Shown: positions 26,425 through 34,923, counted from the stretch's first letter. The stretch is 64,000 bases of DNA from Halobaculum marinum (GCF_029338555.1 NZ_CP119989.1:1612001-1676000); one strand, 5' to 3'. The notes: a model not told the origin generated them from the sequence alone. Made by a program: numbers and translations.

Positions 26425-27065
26425 ACGCGGTCGTCGACGCCGTCGGGGGTGAGCGTCACCAACTGGAGTCCGTTCCCGGAGGCGGTGTCGCGCTCGCTCG
26501 CGGCGGCGACTGCGCGGGCCGCGAGTCGTTCCGCGTCGGCGACAGCCATCCCGGGTTCGTAGCCTGCTTCGAGTGTCCCGTAGGCGAACGGGCCGCCGGA
26601 GCCGTCGGCGGCGAACGGCTGTTCGAGGATAGACCCCCCGGCGTCGAACGTGAACAGGCGGGCGCCGTCGCCGTCGACGCCACCGAGGAGGTGCTGGACG
26701 CCGTACGGCTGTTGGCGCATCGCGGCGGCCGCGTAGCCCGCGAGCGCGGTCGTCGACATCCGCTGACCGCGGCGGAGTTCGTACAGCCGTCGCTCGGTGT
26801 CGAGGTCGGCGACGAGCGCCTGCGCGCCAGATACGGAACCGGTGAACGCCAGCGCCGCAGTCTCGCCGAGCGGGTGGACCTTCTGGGCGTCCTTGCTCGA
26901 CACCATCCGTCCGAGACTCGCGCGACGGTCCGACGCGAGCACCACCGCGTCGCCGTCGGCACGCGTGCTCCCGGCAGGTGGATCGCTAGTGAAGCTGTCA
27001 GTTCTCGCGACGATACCGACGATGGTCGTGCCGAGCGACGCCTCGCCCGGGGTACTGTCGTCCAT
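26394..27065 (-). CDS. psmB: Proteasome beta subunit
   Basis: A 223-residue catalytic beta subunit of the 20S proteasome. A 12-residue propeptide MDDSTPGEASLG is followed by TTIVGIVA, so Thr13 becomes the N-terminal nucleophile after cleavage at Gly-Thr. The later ASDRRASLG carries the conserved Asp and SSKDAQKVHPL the conserved Lys. Between the first and second strands there is an insertion of about 16 residues (TDSFTSDPPAGSTRADGD) compared with common archaeal beta subunits. The propeptide is much shorter than the one of about 49 residues known in Haloferax PsmB, though a longer start upstream is open. Its 3' end overlaps the winged-helix gene by 31 bases. Confidence 0.88.
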   Translation of the reverse strand: MDDSTPGEASLGTTIVGIVARTDSFTSDPPAGSTRADGDAVVLASDRRASLGRMVSSKDAQKVHPLGETAALAFTGSVSGAQALVADLDTERRLYELRRGQRMSTTALAGYAAAAMRQQPYGVQHLLGGVDGDGARLFTFDAGGSILEQPFAADGSGGPFAYGTLEAGYEPGMAVADAERLAARAVAAASERDTASGNGLQLVTLTPDGVDDRVYDDPAAVAS

Positions 27066-27090
27066 ACACGCACCAGCGCCCCACCGGAGA

Positions 27091-27098
27091 TAAGTATC
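27091..27098 (-). promoter_or_regulatory. TATA box of the proteasome beta gene
   Basis: The minus strand reads GATACTTA, centred about 29 bases before the ATG at 27065. This implies a leaderless mRNA and supports the short-propeptide start. Confidence 0.5.
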
Positions 27099-27100
27099 AG

Positions 27101-27116
27101 CTAAAATATCTTTTAG
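27101..27116. promoter_or_regulatory. Dyad CTAAA-N6-TTTAG upstream of proteasome beta, candidate operator
   Basis: CTAAAATATCTTTTAG has 5-bp arms with a 6-bp spacer; counting one more base each side the perfect arms are GCTAAAA/TTTTAGC around TATC. It sits immediately upstream of the TATA box, overlapping the BRE position. The same arm-and-spacer pattern lies before the proteasome alpha gene at 10796-10811. Confidence 0.5.
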
Positions 27117-27166
27117 CGGCGGGGCGGAATCGGGGCGGAATCGGGGCGGTCGCTCGGGTGGGAGGG

Positions 27167-27841
27167 TCACAGCGCGTCGATGTCGTCACGGCGCCCGTCG
27201 AGGACGGCGAACCGCTCGCCGCGGCGGCGTTCGAGCAGGTGGAGGAGACGCTCGGCCCAGTCGAGTTTCCGCGCCTTCATCCCGTCCACGTCGGGGTCGT
27301 CGAAGTCCCACCCGGGGAACACGAGGTTGGCGGCGCCGCAGGCGTCCGCGAGGAAGGCCGCGCGGTCGCCGTCGGTGAAGCCGCCGTAGTTCGCCACCGC
27401 GTCGACGGGCGCCGCCTGCGTGGTGACGAGCGTGTGGGCGGCGTCGTAGCGGGGGAGCCACTCGTCGACGAGGTCGCCGTTGTCGCCGTGAGCGTGGGCG
27501 ACGACGACGGCGCCGCGGTCGGTGCGGGCGAGGCCAGTTCCGGGGTTCTTGTCGAGGTCCGTCACCATCGCGTCCACCGCGACCCCGAGGTCGTCCAGAC
27601 GGTCAGTCGCCGTGGAGGCGGCGAAGACGCGATCAGCGTCGCGGGCCAACGCTGCGTCGGCTTCGAGCGACGGTCCCGCGCCGGCGACGGCGACGGTGTC
27701 GCCCGCGCAGTCGAGGCGGTCGAGGTCGAACGGTGTCGCGTACGCAGCGGCGCGGTCGCGCACGGTCTCGTCGGCAGTTCGGTCGAAGCCGAAGTCGGCG
27801 AGGATCGCCTCGTAGATCGGCTCCCAGTCGTCGAAGTCCAT
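27167..27841 (-). CDS. mptE: 6-hydroxymethyl-7,8-dihydropterin pyrophosphokinase MptE (DUF115)
   Basis: A 224-residue enzyme of the archaeal MptE type, which uses ATP to pyrophosphorylate 6-hydroxymethyl-dihydropterin on the route to folate or methanopterin-type pterins. It is unrelated to bacterial FolK. The DUF115 pattern is visible: VAVAGAGPSLEADAALA (the Gly-Pro-Ser-Leu loop), MVTDLDKNPG, and VVVAHAHGDNGDLVDEWLPRY. The product is the substrate of dihydropteroate synthase, whose relative is encoded just upstream. Start MDFDDWEPIYEAILADFGF is the usual N-terminus; the three upstream codons are not needed. Confidence 0.92.
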   Translation of the reverse strand: MDFDDWEPIYEAILADFGFDRTADETVRDRAAAYATPFDLDRLDCAGDTVAVAGAGPSLEADAALARDADRVFAASTATDRLDDLGVAVDAMVTDLDKNPGTGLARTDRGAVVVAHAHGDNGDLVDEWLPRYDAAHTLVTTQAAPVDAVANYGGFTDGDRAAFLADACGAANLVFPGWDFDDPDVDGMKARKLDWAERLLHLLERRRGERFAVLDGRRDDIDAL

Positions 27842-27967
27842 AGTCGTCACTCCCTGTGTGGGGACTCAGTAATACGGGATCGGGCCGGAAGCGCACCAGA
27901 GTACCCCTACCCACGGCGCCCTTCCGGCTTCCAGACGGTGGTTGCGACGGATCGGGTATAAGTTTTC

Positions 27968-29113
27968 TCACTCTGTCGGACGGTCGACCGACGCCAGGGC
28001 GGCGTCCAAGGCCTCGGTGACGCCGTTCGCGGCGTCTGCGCTCGTGGCGAGCGCGCGCGGCGTGCCGACGAGGAGCGCCGCCGCCTCCCGGTCCCCGACG
28101 ACGAGGACGGCGCCGGACTCGGCGGCCGCCGCGCGGAGTGCGCCCACCTCCTCCGGGTCGAGGCCGTCGAACTCGAACACGCGGGTGACGGCCTCGTCGG
28201 CGACGGTCGGGTCGCCGCCGAGACGGTCGATGTGGCGACGGGCGTCGCCGGGCGTCGTCACGTCCAGTTCTTCGACGCTCACCTCGTTCGTCCGGCGGGT
28301 GCGCTCGCGGGCGAACTCCTTGCCGATGAGCGCCGCGTCGCGCGTCTCGCGAACGTCGTGGGTGCGGACGATGTGGGCGCCGCGCTCGACGGCCATCGAG
28401 GTGGCCGCCAGCGACACCGGGAGCGCCGCTTCGGTGTCGCGGTCGGCGACGCTCCGGAGGAAGTTCTTGCGGTTGATCGACACGAGGATGGGGCGCCCGT
28501 AGCCGCGGAACTCGCGGAGACGGTGGAACGTCTCGCGGTCGTGTTCCAGCGTTTTCGCCTCGGACCAACCGCCGAAGGCCGGGTCGACGATGGTCTTGTC
28601 GGTGAATCCGTTGAGCGACAGCGCCTCGTAGATGTCGTCCACCTCCTCGACGGCGCCCGGGCGTTCCAGATCCGGCGGCGACGCCATCTTCGCGACCGCC
28701 GCGTCGTACTCCTCGCACACGCGGGGCATCTCGGGGTCGGCGAACCCGCAGATGTCGTTCACCATGTCGAACCCCCGGCTGAGCGCCGCGTCGGCGACCT
28801 CGTGATAGCGCGTCTCGATGGAGAACACGGCGTCGCCGGAGACGCTCTCGATGGTCTCGACGGCGGTGTCGAGGCGCTCCAACTCCTGCTCGGCGGTGAG
28901 CACGTCGAACTTCTTGTTCGCGGACTCGAGGCCGACGTCGACGATGTCGGCACCCTCGCCGATCAGTTCCTCGTCGACGTACTGGGCGGCCTCGCCGGGG
29001 TCGTCGTACACGCTCGGGTCGTAGGGCGACTCCTCGGAGACGTTCAACACGCCCATGATCCGGGGCGGGTGATCGTCGCCGATCTGGAGACCGGCGGCGT
29101 CGACAGTTCGCAT
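27968..29113 (-). CDS. folP: Dihydropteroate synthase-like protein
   Basis: A 381-residue protein of the dihydropteroate synthase family, a TIM barrel joining the pterin pyrophosphate to 4-aminobenzoate or a related amine. IMGVLNVSEESP is the first strand, SIETRYHEVADAALSRGFDMVNDICGF the middle barrel and RTHDVRETRDA the terminal signature. The loop that is normally G-G-E-S-T-R-P-G reads GLESANKKFD, so part of the usual substrate loop is altered. The last 110 residues form an extra alpha/beta domain not present in bacterial FolP. It is upstream of mptE in the same orientation, with 126 bp between. Start MRTVDAAGLQIG is used. Confidence 0.82.
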   Translation of the reverse strand: MRTVDAAGLQIGDDHPPRIMGVLNVSEESPYDPSVYDDPGEAAQYVDEELIGEGADIVDVGLESANKKFDVLTAEQELERLDTAVETIESVSGDAVFSIETRYHEVADAALSRGFDMVNDICGFADPEMPRVCEEYDAAVAKMASPPDLERPGAVEEVDDIYEALSLNGFTDKTIVDPAFGGWSEAKTLEHDRETFHRLREFRGYGRPILVSINRKNFLRSVADRDTEAALPVSLAATSMAVERGAHIVRTHDVRETRDAALIGKEFARERTRRTNEVSVEELDVTTPGDARRHIDRLGGDPTVADEAVTRVFEFDGLDPEEVGALRAAAAESGAVLVVGDREAAALLVGTPRALATSADAANGVTEALDAALASVDRPTE

Positions 29114-29281
29114 GGACACGTCCACGGGTGGCGACTGTTTCGGTGTTGTGGTCGCGGCGCCGTCGGCCGATCACCCGGGAGCACCGACGGAGGCACTCCA
29201 GCGAGCGCGTCAGCTTCGGGGGACGCGCCGCGCTCCCGGGGAACGCGCCGCTTATGCCGCGCGCGCGGTAAGGGCCGCCAA

Positions 29282-29875
29282 ATGGGTAAGGTGAGCATCG
29301 GCCTGCGCGGCTGGCGCTTCGACGAGGACGACCTCTTCACCGAGGCCGGCGGGTGGAAGCCGTTGGAGGAGATTCCGAAGGACCCCCGCCACCGCCTCGT
29401 CCGCCTGCAGGTCGTGATGAACAAGCCGTGCGACGCCTGCTACCTCGTCCACGGCGACGAGGAGATTCAGCGGTGCCGCCCGGCGAGCATCGTGTACGGC
29501 GAACCGCTCGACGAGGTGCTGCTGTGTGACGAGCACGAGGCGGACTTCCTGTTCTGGTTCCGCGAGCGCGGCGGTGCCAGCATCGCGGGCGAAGAGACGT
29601 TCCGCGACGCCTTCCACGAGTGGTTCGACGACGGCGGGCGTGCCCCCGACGGCTACGGCGGCATGGAGCACGTCGAGGAGGCGCCCGAGGACCTGCCCGA
29701 CCTGCGCGACCCCGAGGATCTGTACGAGGGCGAGGACCTGCTCGTCGACGAACGCCCCGACTTCGAGGAGGACGCGGCCGAGGACGATGCGGCCGACGCA
29801 GACGACGCCGACGACGAGGGCGAGGACGACCTCTCCGTCGACGACCTCGACCTCGACCGGGAGTACCCGACATGA
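29282..29875 (+). CDS. Haloarchaeal Cys-containing protein of unknown function
   Basis: A 197-residue protein starting MGKVSIGLRGWRFDEDDLFTEAGGWKPLEEIPKDPRHRLVRLQVV. Four cysteines (CDACYLV, QRCRP, LLCDEHE) lie within residues 48-90 and could bind zinc. FLFWFRERGG follows. The C-terminal 75 residues are extremely acidic and probably disordered. Its stop overlaps the trmJ start as ATGA, which suggests co-expression with a tRNA methyltransferase and a possible tRNA-related role. I do not recognise a fold, and no catalytic motif stands out. Confidence 0.7.
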   Translation: MGKVSIGLRGWRFDEDDLFTEAGGWKPLEEIPKDPRHRLVRLQVVMNKPCDACYLVHGDEEIQRCRPASIVYGEPLDEVLLCDEHEADFLFWFRERGGASIAGEETFRDAFHEWFDDGGRAPDGYGGMEHVEEAPEDLPDLRDPEDLYEGEDLLVDERPDFEEDAAEDDAADADDADDEGEDDLSVDDLDLDREYPT

Positions 29876-30684
29876 GCGGCGCGGGCGACGCGGCCGACGG
29901 CGCATCCGGCGGCCACGCGGACCGCGAGTTCGTCGTCGTCGTCGTCGAACCGGAGACGCCAGGCAACATCGGCACCATCGCCCGGGCGATGAAGAACTTC
30001 GGACTGACGGACCTGAAACTGGTCGACCCGCCGGAGTTCGGGCGCGACAGCGAGGCGTACGGCTTCGCCGGCCACGCCCGCGAGGACGTGCTCCCCAACG
30101 CCGAGGAGGTGACGCTGGCGGAAGTCGTCGAGAACTACCACACCGTCGGTACCACGGCCATCACCGGCGAGGACGCGCGTCGCCACGTCCGCTTCCCGTT
30201 CAAGACCCCCACCGAGTTGCGCGAGTCGCTCGCGACCGTCGACACCGACACGGCACTGGTGTTCGGGCGTGAGGGAACCGGGCTGAACAACGAGGAGTTG
30301 GAGCAACTCGACGAGTTGATCTCGATCCCCGCCAACCCCGACTACCCGGTGATGAACCTCGGGCAGGCGGCGACGGTGACGCTGTACGAGTTGCGGTCGC
30401 TGTTCCTCGACGAGTACCAGCTCCCGGACGTGGAACACGAGCGCGCACCCGAGAGTGAGATCGAGCGCTTCTACGAGCAGTTCTCGGCGTTCCTCGGGCA
30501 CGCGGAGTCGCGCGACCACAAGCGCACGCGTAGCGAGCGGCTGATCCGCCGCCTCGTCGGGCGCGCCCACCCGACCAGCAAGGAGATGACGACGCTGACG
30601 GGCGTGTTCCGGCGGGCGACCGACCTCATCGAGCGCACCGACGCCGACCACAGCGCCCGCGAACGCGCCGACGGCGAACGGTAG
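29872..30684 (+). CDS. trmJ: tRNA 2'-O-methyltransferase TrmJ (SPOUT family)
   Basis: A 270-residue SPOUT methyltransferase that 2'-O-methylates nucleotide 32 of tRNA. The core begins FVVVVVEPETPGNIGTIARAMKNFG, with the R of GTIARAMKNF as the catalytic type residue. The AdoMet-binding trefoil knot is DTALVFGREGTGLNNEEL followed by SIPANPDYPVMNLGQAATVTLYEL. The C-terminal 80 residues are helical, as in other TrmJ proteins, and mediate tRNA recognition. A 15-residue Gly/Ala/Asp-rich N-terminal extension is specific to the halophile. Translationally coupled to the preceding gene. Confidence 0.93.
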   Translation: MSGAGDAADGASGGHADREFVVVVVEPETPGNIGTIARAMKNFGLTDLKLVDPPEFGRDSEAYGFAGHAREDVLPNAEEVTLAEVVENYHTVGTTAITGEDARRHVRFPFKTPTELRESLATVDTDTALVFGREGTGLNNEELEQLDELISIPANPDYPVMNLGQAATVTLYELRSLFLDEYQLPDVEHERAPESEIERFYEQFSAFLGHAESRDHKRTRSERLIRRLVGRAHPTSKEMTTLTGVFRRATDLIERTDADHSARERADGER

Positions 30685-30729
30685 CCGCCGCCGCGACGAC
30701 CGCGCCCCGGTTGGGCAGTTGCCGCCGAC

Positions 30730-31212
30730 TCACTCCTGATCGTCCGACTCGTCGTCTGCGGCCACCGGGTCGGGGTCCCGACGGAGGTACATCACGTTCC
30801 CGATCATCGAGAACACCTCCTCGTCGTCCTGGTTGAACGTCCGCGTCCGCGCCCGGATCAGCCCGCGCTCTGGACGCTCCGGCACCTTCTCCAGCACCTC
30901 GTTCTCGATGCGGAGCGTGTCGCCGGGGCGGACCGGGACGCGCCAACGCAGGTCGTCGACCCCCTTCGCGCCCACGGTCGCCGCCTCGGCGAGGTGGCCG
31001 TCGACGAGCATGCGCATCGTCATCGCCGCGGTGTGCCACCCAGACGCGATCACGCCGCCGTACGGGGACTCGTGCTCGGCGCGCTCGGGGTCGACGTGGA
31101 ACCACTGCGGGTCGTACTGCTCGGCGAAGCGGAGCACCTCCTCGCGAGAGACCGCGTACTCGCCGTACGTCTCGACGTTCCCCACCGTGACATCCTCGTA
31201 GAACTGGGGCAT
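30730..31212 (-). CDS. MaoC-family (R-hydratase) dehydratase
   Basis: A 160-residue single hot-dog-fold protein of the MaoC family. The hydratase motif is visible: RFAEQYDPQWFHVDPERAEHESPYGGVIASGWHTAAM, with the Asp and His of the catalytic dyad. In PHA or fatty-acid metabolism it would hydrate enoyl-CoA to (R)-3-hydroxyacyl-CoA; no PHA gene lies nearby. Start MPQFYEDVTVGNVETYG follows the typical family beginning; the nine upstream codons are excluded. Convergent with trmJ. Confidence 0.88.
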   Translation of the reverse strand: MPQFYEDVTVGNVETYGEYAVSREEVLRFAEQYDPQWFHVDPERAEHESPYGGVIASGWHTAAMTMRMLVDGHLAEAATVGAKGVDDLRWRVPVRPGDTLRIENEVLEKVPERPERGLIRARTRTFNQDDEEVFSMIGNVMYLRRDPDPVAADDESDDQE

Positions 31213-31570
31213 TGGACCCCGGTCCACCGGCGAGCACATGAAACCCGGTGTGGGTCGCCGTCGAGTAGGCCACGATTACCGCCGTCCTGGCGGCTGACTG
31301 ACCGATGAACTCACGTGAACGGTCGACGTATATATGTCGGTCACACGCTAGGCGTCGAACGCCCCTACCCGGGTGTGCCGACGCACGATTTCGGCTGTGC
31401 GAACGGACGCCTGATCTCGGCCGCGACGCGGGGGAGTCGGCTCTGGGGGATCGGGTCCGACGACCTCCCCCGCCATCACGGTCATTAGTTGCCTACCGAG
31501 CGACCGCCTCGTCGGAAGTCGTGGGTCGGATCCGGACGCGTTTTGGGGCCGCACGGAGAATCCCGCGGTA
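31213..31570. other. 358-bp divergent spacer with an isolated TATA dyad
   Basis: No protein or tRNA gene is evident. It holds a strong AT-rich element CGACGTATATATGTCG at 31324-31339 (CGAC/GTCG arms around TATATA). This lies about 110 bases from the maoC-like start and about 230 from gltX, too far for a leaderless start of either. It also contains a short palindrome GGACC-CC-GGTCC at 31214-31225 next to the maoC-like ATG. A small RNA or a long leader is possible. Confidence 0.5.
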
Positions 31571-33343
31571 ATGGACGACGACCTCAGGGAGCGCGTGCGC
31601 GCCGAGGCGGAGAAGCACGCCCTCTACAACGCCCTGAAGCACGGCTCCGACCCGGATGTGGGCGCCATCATGGGCCCGCTGATGGGCGAGAACCCCGAGT
31701 TCCGACAGCACGGCGACGAGATTCCGGGTGTCGTCGCCCCCGTCGCCGCAGAGGTGAGCGGGCTCGACGACGACGAGCGTCGCGAGCGCCTGTTCGAACT
31801 CGACCCCGAACTCGTCGAGGAGTTGGAGGCCGAAGACGAGGAGGACGACCAGGTGCTGCCGGACCTCCCGAACGCCGACGAGTACGACGAGATCCGGATG
31901 CGCCTCGCGCCGAACCCGAACGGCCCGTGGCACCTCGGCTCCGCCCGGATGCCCGCCGTCATCGGGACGTACAAGGAACTGTACGACGGGTGGATGCTCT
32001 GCCGGTTCGACGACACCGACCCCGAGACGAAGCGACCGGACCTGGACGCCTACGACGAGATTATCGACGCCATCGGCTACCTCGGCTTCGAACCCGACGA
32101 GGTGCTGAAGGCGAGCGACCGCGTGGAGACGTACTACGACCACGCGCGCGACCTCATCGAGAAGGGCGGCGCCTACACCTGCTCGTGCCCCGCCGAGCAC
32201 TTCCGCAGCCTCAAGGCCGACGCCGAGCCGTGTGAGCACCGCGACAAGTCCGTCGAGACGGTGCGCGAGGAGTTCGAGGCGATGGTCGACGGCGACTACT
32301 CCGACGGCGAGATGGTGCTCCGCGTGAAGACCGACATTGAGCACAAGAACCCCGCGCTGCGCGACTTCGTCGCGTTCCGGATGGTCGACACCCCGCACCC
32401 GCGCGAGGAGGCCGCGGAGTACCGCGCGTGGCCGATGCTCGACTTCCAGTCGGGTATCGACGACCACCTCACGAATGTCACCCACATCATCCGCGGCATC
32501 GACCTCCAGGACTCCGCCAAGCGCCAGCGGTTCGTGTACGACTACTTCGGCTGGGAGTACCCCGAGGTCGTCCACTGGGGCCACGTCCAGATCGACGCCT
32601 ACGACGTGCCGATGTCCACCTCCACGATCAAAGAGAAGGTCGACGCCGGCGAGTTGACCGGGTGGGACGACCCGCGCGCGCCGACGCTCGCGTCGGTCAA
32701 GCGCCGCGGGATTCGCGGCGAGGCCATCGTCGACGCGATGGTCGATCTGGGCGTGTCGACGAGCAACGTCGACCTCGCGATGTCGAGCATCTACGCCAAC
32801 AACCGCGACCTGATCGACGACGACACCGACCGCCGGTTCCTCGTGCGCGACGCCGCCGACTCCGACGCCGAGGGGCGCGACCGCCTGCCGACCGGGCCGG
32901 TCGCGGAGTTCGCGCTCGGGGGCGACGTGCCAGAGGAGGGCAACCCGCCGCTGCACCCCAACCACGAGGAGCGCGGCGACCGCGACGTGCCCGCGAGCGA
33001 GGGCGTCCTGCTGGAGGCGGACGACGCGCCCGCCGACGGCGAGCGCGTCTGGTTGAAGGGGTACGGGTGTCTCCGCCGCGAGGGTGACACGCTCGCGTGG
33101 GTCGGCACCGACATCGACCTCGTGCGCGAGGAGAACGTCCCGGTGGTCCACTGGGTCGGCGCCGGCGACGACGAGCACGTCCGCGTCCGTCTCCGCACGA
33201 TGGACGGCGACGTGGTCGGCTACGCCGAACCGGGGTACGCCGACTACGACGTCGACGACCTCGTCCAGTTCGAGCGCGTCGGCTTCGCCCGCTTCGACGG
33301 CGAGGCCGACGACGAACTCGTCGCGTTCTACGCGCACCCGTAG
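31571..33343 (+). CDS. gltX: Glutamate-tRNA ligase
   Basis: A 590-residue class I synthetase (archaeal GluRS, GlnRS-like). The HIGH motif is PNPNGPWHLGSAR with HLGS at 121-124. The second signature is MSTSTI near 348, standing for the KMSKS position in the archaeal type. The N-terminal 100 residues form the archaeal extension, acidic at its end. The C-terminal 190 residues are the beta-barrel anticodon-binding region. Archaeal GluRS is often non-discriminating, charging tRNA-Gln with Glu for later amidation by GatDE; the sequence alone does not show that here. Confidence 0.96.
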   Translation: MDDDLRERVRAEAEKHALYNALKHGSDPDVGAIMGPLMGENPEFRQHGDEIPGVVAPVAAEVSGLDDDERRERLFELDPELVEELEAEDEEDDQVLPDLPNADEYDEIRMRLAPNPNGPWHLGSARMPAVIGTYKELYDGWMLCRFDDTDPETKRPDLDAYDEIIDAIGYLGFEPDEVLKASDRVETYYDHARDLIEKGGAYTCSCPAEHFRSLKADAEPCEHRDKSVETVREEFEAMVDGDYSDGEMVLRVKTDIEHKNPALRDFVAFRMVDTPHPREEAAEYRAWPMLDFQSGIDDHLTNVTHIIRGIDLQDSAKRQRFVYDYFGWEYPEVVHWGHVQIDAYDVPMSTSTIKEKVDAGELTGWDDPRAPTLASVKRRGIRGEAIVDAMVDLGVSTSNVDLAMSSIYANNRDLIDDDTDRRFLVRDAADSDAEGRDRLPTGPVAEFALGGDVPEEGNPPLHPNHEERGDRDVPASEGVLLEADDAPADGERVWLKGYGCLRREGDTLAWVGTDIDLVREENVPVVHWVGAGDDEHVRVRLRTMDGDVVGYAEPGYADYDVDDLVQFERVGFARFDGEADDELVAFYAHP

Positions 33344-33453
33344 TCCCCGCGACTACCCACCGTTCGCTGCTTCGTTCCGCCCGCACGCCCACTCTCCCAG
33401 CGTCGGCTACCGCCAACGGTAGGTACTTACCACGGGGTACGTGATCGATCGCC

Positions 33454-34923
33454 ATGGTTGACGGGATCACGGACGGCGAGGTGGCGCACAACTACGTCGG
33501 CGGCGAGTGGCGCGAGACGACCGGCGACGAGTCCGGCGCGGTCGTGAACCCCGCGACGGGCGAACAGATCGGGTCGGTCGGCTTCTCGTCGGCCGCCGAC
33601 GAGGACGAGGCGGTCGCGCTGGCCAACGAGGCGTTCGAGTCGTGGTCGACGACCGCCGTCGAGGAGCGCATCCAGCCGCTGTTCCGACTGAAGGCGCTGC
33701 TGGAGGAGCACCAGGAGTCGCTCGCGGAGGTGCTCGTCACCGAACACGGGAAGACGAAGGCGGAGGCGATGGGCGAGATCAGACGCGGCATCGAGAACGT
33801 CGAGGTTGCCTGCGGCATCCCGACGATGATGCAGGCGGGGCACCTCCCGCACGCCGCGCCGGGTATCGACGAGACGGCGGTTCGCCAGCCGCTCGGCACC
33901 GTCGTCGCGGTGACGCCGTTCAACTTCCCCGCGATGATCCCGCTGTGGTTCCTCCCGTACGCCGTCGCCACCGGCAACACGTTCGTCCTGAAGCCGAGCG
34001 AGCGCGACCCGTTCACCGCCGACCGGATCGCCGCGCTCGTCGACGAGGCGGGCTTCCCGGACGGCGTCGTCAACGTCGTCCACGGCGGTCCAGACACGGT
34101 GAACCGACTGATCACCCACGACGGCATCGAGGCGGTGTCGTTCGTCGGGTCGACGCCCATCGCGAAGCACGTGTACGAGACCGCCGCGGGCGCGGGCAAG
34201 CGCGTGCAGGCGCAGGGCGGCGCGAAGAACCACGTCGTCGTGAGCGCCAACGCGGACCTGCAGTTCGCCGCCGAGCAGACGTGTTCCTCGGCGTTCGCCA
34301 ACGCCGGCCAGCGCTGTCTCGCGAACCCCGTCGCGGTGGTGGAGGACGCGGTGTACGACGAGTTCGCGGAGCTGCTGGTGGCGGAAGCAGAGGCGATGGA
34401 GGTCGGCCCCGGGCTCGACGAGCAGACTGACATGGGGCCGCTCGTGTCGGGGCCGCACCGCGACACGGTGCTGGAGTACGTCGAAGCGGGCGTCGAGGAG
34501 GGCGCCGAGGTGCTGCTCGACGGGCGCGAGCGCGACGTGCCCGAGTCGGGCTACCACCTCGGGCCGACCGTGTTCGGCGACGTCGACCCCGACGCGACGG
34601 TCGCCCGCGAGGAGATATTCGGCCCGGTACTCGCGCTGATCCGCGCGGAGGACTTCGACGACGCCGTGTCGCTGGTGAACCGCTCGCAGTTCGGCAACGC
34701 GGCGTCGCTGTTCACCCGGGACGGCGGCGAGGCGCGGCAGTTCCGGCTGGAGGTGGACGCGGGGAACGTCGGCGTCAACGTCGGCACCGCGGCGGCGATG
34801 GCGTTCTTCCACTTCGGTGGCGACAAGGACTCATTCTTCGGCGACCTGCACGCACAGGGCGACGACGCCGTGCGGTTCTACACCGACGAGACGGTGTACA
34901 TCGAGCGCTGGCCAGACGTGTGA
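33454..34923 (+). CDS. CoA-acylating methylmalonate-semialdehyde dehydrogenase
   Basis: A 489-residue aldehyde dehydrogenase of the MmsA/IolA type, which oxidises methylmalonate (or malonate) semialdehyde to acyl-CoA in valine and pyrimidine or inositol breakdown. It shows NAD and active-site features: VTPFNFPAMIPLWFLPYA, FVGSTPIAKHVYE, QGGAKNHVVV, and the catalytic Cys region SSAFANAGQRCLANPV. The FNFP pattern and R residues in GQRCLAN are characteristic of the CoA-dependent group that lacks the usual Glu. End VYIERWPDV is typical. It stands alone with its own promoter (GTACTTACC, about 25 bases upstream of the ATG). Confidence 0.9.
   Translation: MVDGITDGEVAHNYVGGEWRETTGDESGAVVNPATGEQIGSVGFSSAADEDEAVALANEAFESWSTTAVEERIQPLFRLKALLEEHQESLAEVLVTEHGKTKAEAMGEIRRGIENVEVACGIPTMMQAGHLPHAAPGIDETAVRQPLGTVVAVTPFNFPAMIPLWFLPYAVATGNTFVLKPSERDPFTADRIAALVDEAGFPDGVVNVVHGGPDTVNRLITHDGIEAVSFVGSTPIAKHVYETAAGAGKRVQAQGGAKNHVVVSANADLQFAAEQTCSSAFANAGQRCLANPVAVVEDAVYDEFAELLVAEAEAMEVGPGLDEQTDMGPLVSGPHRDTVLEYVEAGVEEGAEVLLDGRERDVPESGYHLGPTVFGDVDPDATVAREEIFGPVLALIRAEDFDDAVSLVNRSQFGNAASLFTRDGGEARQFRLEVDAGNVGVNVGTAAAMAFFHFGGDKDSFFGDLHAQGDDAVRFYTDETVYIERWPDV

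Noticed and set aside
31305-31571. 88-codon plus-strand frame before gltX
   Set aside because: It covers the TATA dyad, lacks a ribosome site and has Arg-rich shadow-like composition.
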